Shown here: positions 28,012-29,299 of the stretch, in pieces | Position numbering within the stretch: position 1 is the first letter of the stretch | Layout of the letters: each line of letters starts with the position of its first letter | Source: Hypsibius dujardini | Lineage: Eukaryota; Tardigrada; Eutardigrada; Parachela; Hypsibiidae | Length of the DNA: 29,299 nucleotides | Reading direction: 5' to 3' | Assembly (NCBI GenBank): GCA_001579985.1 | Contig: LRSR01005397.1 | Span: 1-29,299, forward strand | Translations under genes and position numbers: made by a program | Notes under the pieces: generated by a model | Databases searched by the model: none | Seen by the model: the letters and a program-made list of their open reading frames with translations, nothing else | What the model was told of the DNA's origin: nothing

Positions 28012-28569
28012 CTCTGATGGCGCTTAGGCTCTCGGGATCGATCCGCGGACCGCTGAATCGTTCGTTGTGCTGGTATAATATTTTGCTGACGTTTCGTTGA
28101 AGGGAAACGTTAGTAGCGACAATGGTGGTGTGTATTGATCAAGAATCCGCAACATGATGAATCTGAGCATGCATTGTCTATGTATGCGAATGCGAGCGAC
28201 CTAATTTATGCGAGCCTTCCGTCATTCAGGTCAACAGTAAGGCAGTCGGCGCGAACTGAAACAGCGCCACCTGCAGGTAAACGCGATTTTTATTGTTTGC
28301 ATCACTGGTGCGCATGTACAAAACAAATAAACCTTCTAATAGATAAATATTTCCGGTTTTATTAAATTAATAAATATATATTCAAAAACCAAGAACAGTC
28401 TATAGTGATATGAACAGCTGAACACTGCCTTTGGCTAGGACTGCTACCTTGACCAGCAGTTTTTAATAACGTTGTCTGGTGTTGTACGGTAGGTTGATAT
28501 GGTCCGCCCTGCAGCGGTTCTGTGATGCTGTTATGTCGGTCGATCAGACATCAACAAAATGTCTGCTTC
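28012..28569. promoter_or_regulatory. Upstream region of the secreted gene copy 1
   Basis: 558 bases between the ATG of copy 1 (-) and the start of the second duplication unit. It should hold the minus-strand promoter. CAGCGCCACCTGCAGGT at about 28252-28268 (reverse complement ACCTGCAGGTGGCGCTG) resembles the animal CTCF core. Nothing coding was recognised. Confidence 0.4.
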
Positions 28570-28622
28570 CCGAAGGAAGAAAAAGCCATGCCCGCCGCCA
28601 GGTAAGGGACGAAATAGAGCGA
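28570..28622 (+). pseudogene. Fragment of RPL14 last exon, carried by duplication
   Basis: CCGAAGGAAGAAAAAGCCATGCCCGCCGCCA... (28570-28600) aligns with the end of the RPL14 coding sequence from 25802 (CCGAAGGAAGTAAAAGCCAAGCCCGCCGCCA...), through the stop and into TAGAGCGAG. The unit starts inside the coding tail, so no functional product is expected. It marks the left breakpoint of the duplication. Confidence 0.85.
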
Positions 28623-28817
28623 GTAACTCGTGTCGCCTATTTTCTATTCGGCAGATCTCTTCCCCTCTGACGGGAGCTGTTTCCGAATTTCGTGGGCGAT
28701 GTTTCTACTGTTGCTTTTTTCTTGAATGGGGAGCTTTTTGCCTGGCCCTTGTCGGAGACCCGACTCCTCCTCAACATCCGGCATTGAGGATAACCTGAAC
28801 GAATTTATGCAAACTGG

Positions 28818-29114
28818 TCAGCGGACCGAATCGCTTGATTGACGTATTGGTCCGCAGACCGATCGTACCGTAATCGTCCGAGTTACTGGAACAAAGTTAC
28901 TTCCGGCCGCGGTGTCGGTGGCTGTGATCGTGTACACCTGCACTTCGGTGATGTCTGGAGCGGTGGTGATGGTATTGGGAATTTGGTAGGTGCCCCCCTG
29001 TTGAGACTTGAGGTAGTTGGTGGTGTCACCGTTGGTGCTGCTGACCAGAACGGGATCATCCCAAAATATTGTCGTGGTAGTGCCCGTTCCCGGACCCGGC
29101 GGCACAGGAGCAAT
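28818..29114 (-). CDS. Unrecognised secreted glycoprotein, gene copy 2, last exon only
   Basis: This is the last exon of the upstream tandem copy; the rest lies beyond the window. An acceptor at the same place as in copy 1 is followed by IAPVPPGPGTGTTTT, DDPVLVSSTNGDT and EVQVYTITATDTAAGSNF. By eye about 15 of 82 residues differ from copy 1, plus one extra Thr. Where copy 1 stops (TGA), this copy reads CGA (28865-28863) and extends 15 more residues (RSVCGPIRQSSDSVR) to a TGA that is present in both copies. Confidence 0.7.
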   Translation of the reverse strand: MAPVPPGPGTGTTTTIFWDDPVLVSSTNGDTTNYLKSQQGGTYQIPNTITTAPDITEVQVYTITATDTAAGSNFVPVTRTITVRSVCGPIRQSSDSVR

Positions 29115-29299
29115 CTAAACCCATTACAATGTCACATTACAATTAATACAGTCTTGGTGGTTGGTGCTTTATTGTTATACCAGGTAGCTCGCGCTCGGGA
29201 TGGTCGTGCCAGTTAAGATTGAGTTGCAGATTTGGAAGGAAGCCGGACCGGTTATTCGTAGGGAGCAGGTTTTCAGGACAAACTGGGAATCGAAAATCT

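Larger units (their letters stand above)
28570..29299. repeat. Tandem segmental duplication, unit 2 (continues beyond window)
   Basis: This is the second copy of the segment starting at 25802, in the same orientation. Divergence is highest in the stretch between the RPL14 tail and the minus-strand gene, moderate in the exon, and lowest in the intron at the window's edge. Confidence 0.9.

Noticed and set aside
1-29299. CRISPR array, prokaryotic operon or insertion sequence
   Set aside because: The periodic repeats are 4-base microsatellites without unique spacers, and all genes are spliced eukaryotic genes.

Overview
This is animal nuclear DNA: spliced genes on both strands, GT..AG introns, tetranucleotide microsatellites, and several metazoan gene families, including ribitol and glucuronyl glycosyltransferases and a ZCCHC2/14-type protein. 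Many introns sit at a floor of about 62-75 bases while others exceed 700. Small introns mixed with long ones, together with dense (GACA)n/(TGTC)n and (TTGA)n tracts, would suit a flatworm or other lophotrochozoan. That placement is inference from style only.

Layout, left to right. The 3' end of the PI3K regulatory subunit VPS15 (PIK3R4, +) enters at the left edge. It converges on pyrroline-5-carboxylate reductase (-), which shares a divergent promoter region with a beta-1,3-glucuronyltransferase (B3GAT3-like, +). Next come a compact ZCCHC2/14-like zinc-knuckle gene (+), an SLC35F-type transporter (-), ribitol beta-1,4-xylosyltransferase RXYLT1 (+), the Sec1/Munc18 protein Sly1 (SCFD1, +, about 21 exons), and ribosomal protein L14 (+). 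Last is a tandemly duplicated gene for an unrecognised secreted protein (-), whose second copy runs off the right edge. All exon joins were worked out by hand; splice phases are consistent in every gene, except that the first exon of SCFD1 and the exon 1 donor of the secreted gene are uncertain.

The most interesting material lies between exons. (1) An RPL14 intron carries a box C/D snoRNA candidate whose D' guide is complementary to the conserved 28S rRNA segment ACCCGAAAGAUG. (2) Two copies of an apparent tRNA-Val-headed SINE lie in introns of RXYLT1 and of the secreted gene. (3) Three hairpin elements share a terminal inverted repeat near CACACGTGGCAAAAACC with TA flanks, indicating a Tc1/mariner-type MITE family. 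(4) The long SCFD1 intron holds two further foldback structures. (5) The secreted gene duplication carried along the tail of RPL14, and its intron is better conserved than its exon. (6) Complementary GACA and TGTC arrays flank internal exons of the ZCCHC and SCFD1 genes.

The protein-coding genes do not form one pathway. Two loose themes are present: vesicle traffic (VPS15, Sly1) and Golgi glycan building (B3GAT3, RXYLT1, possibly the SLC35F transporter). Co-location may be chance.
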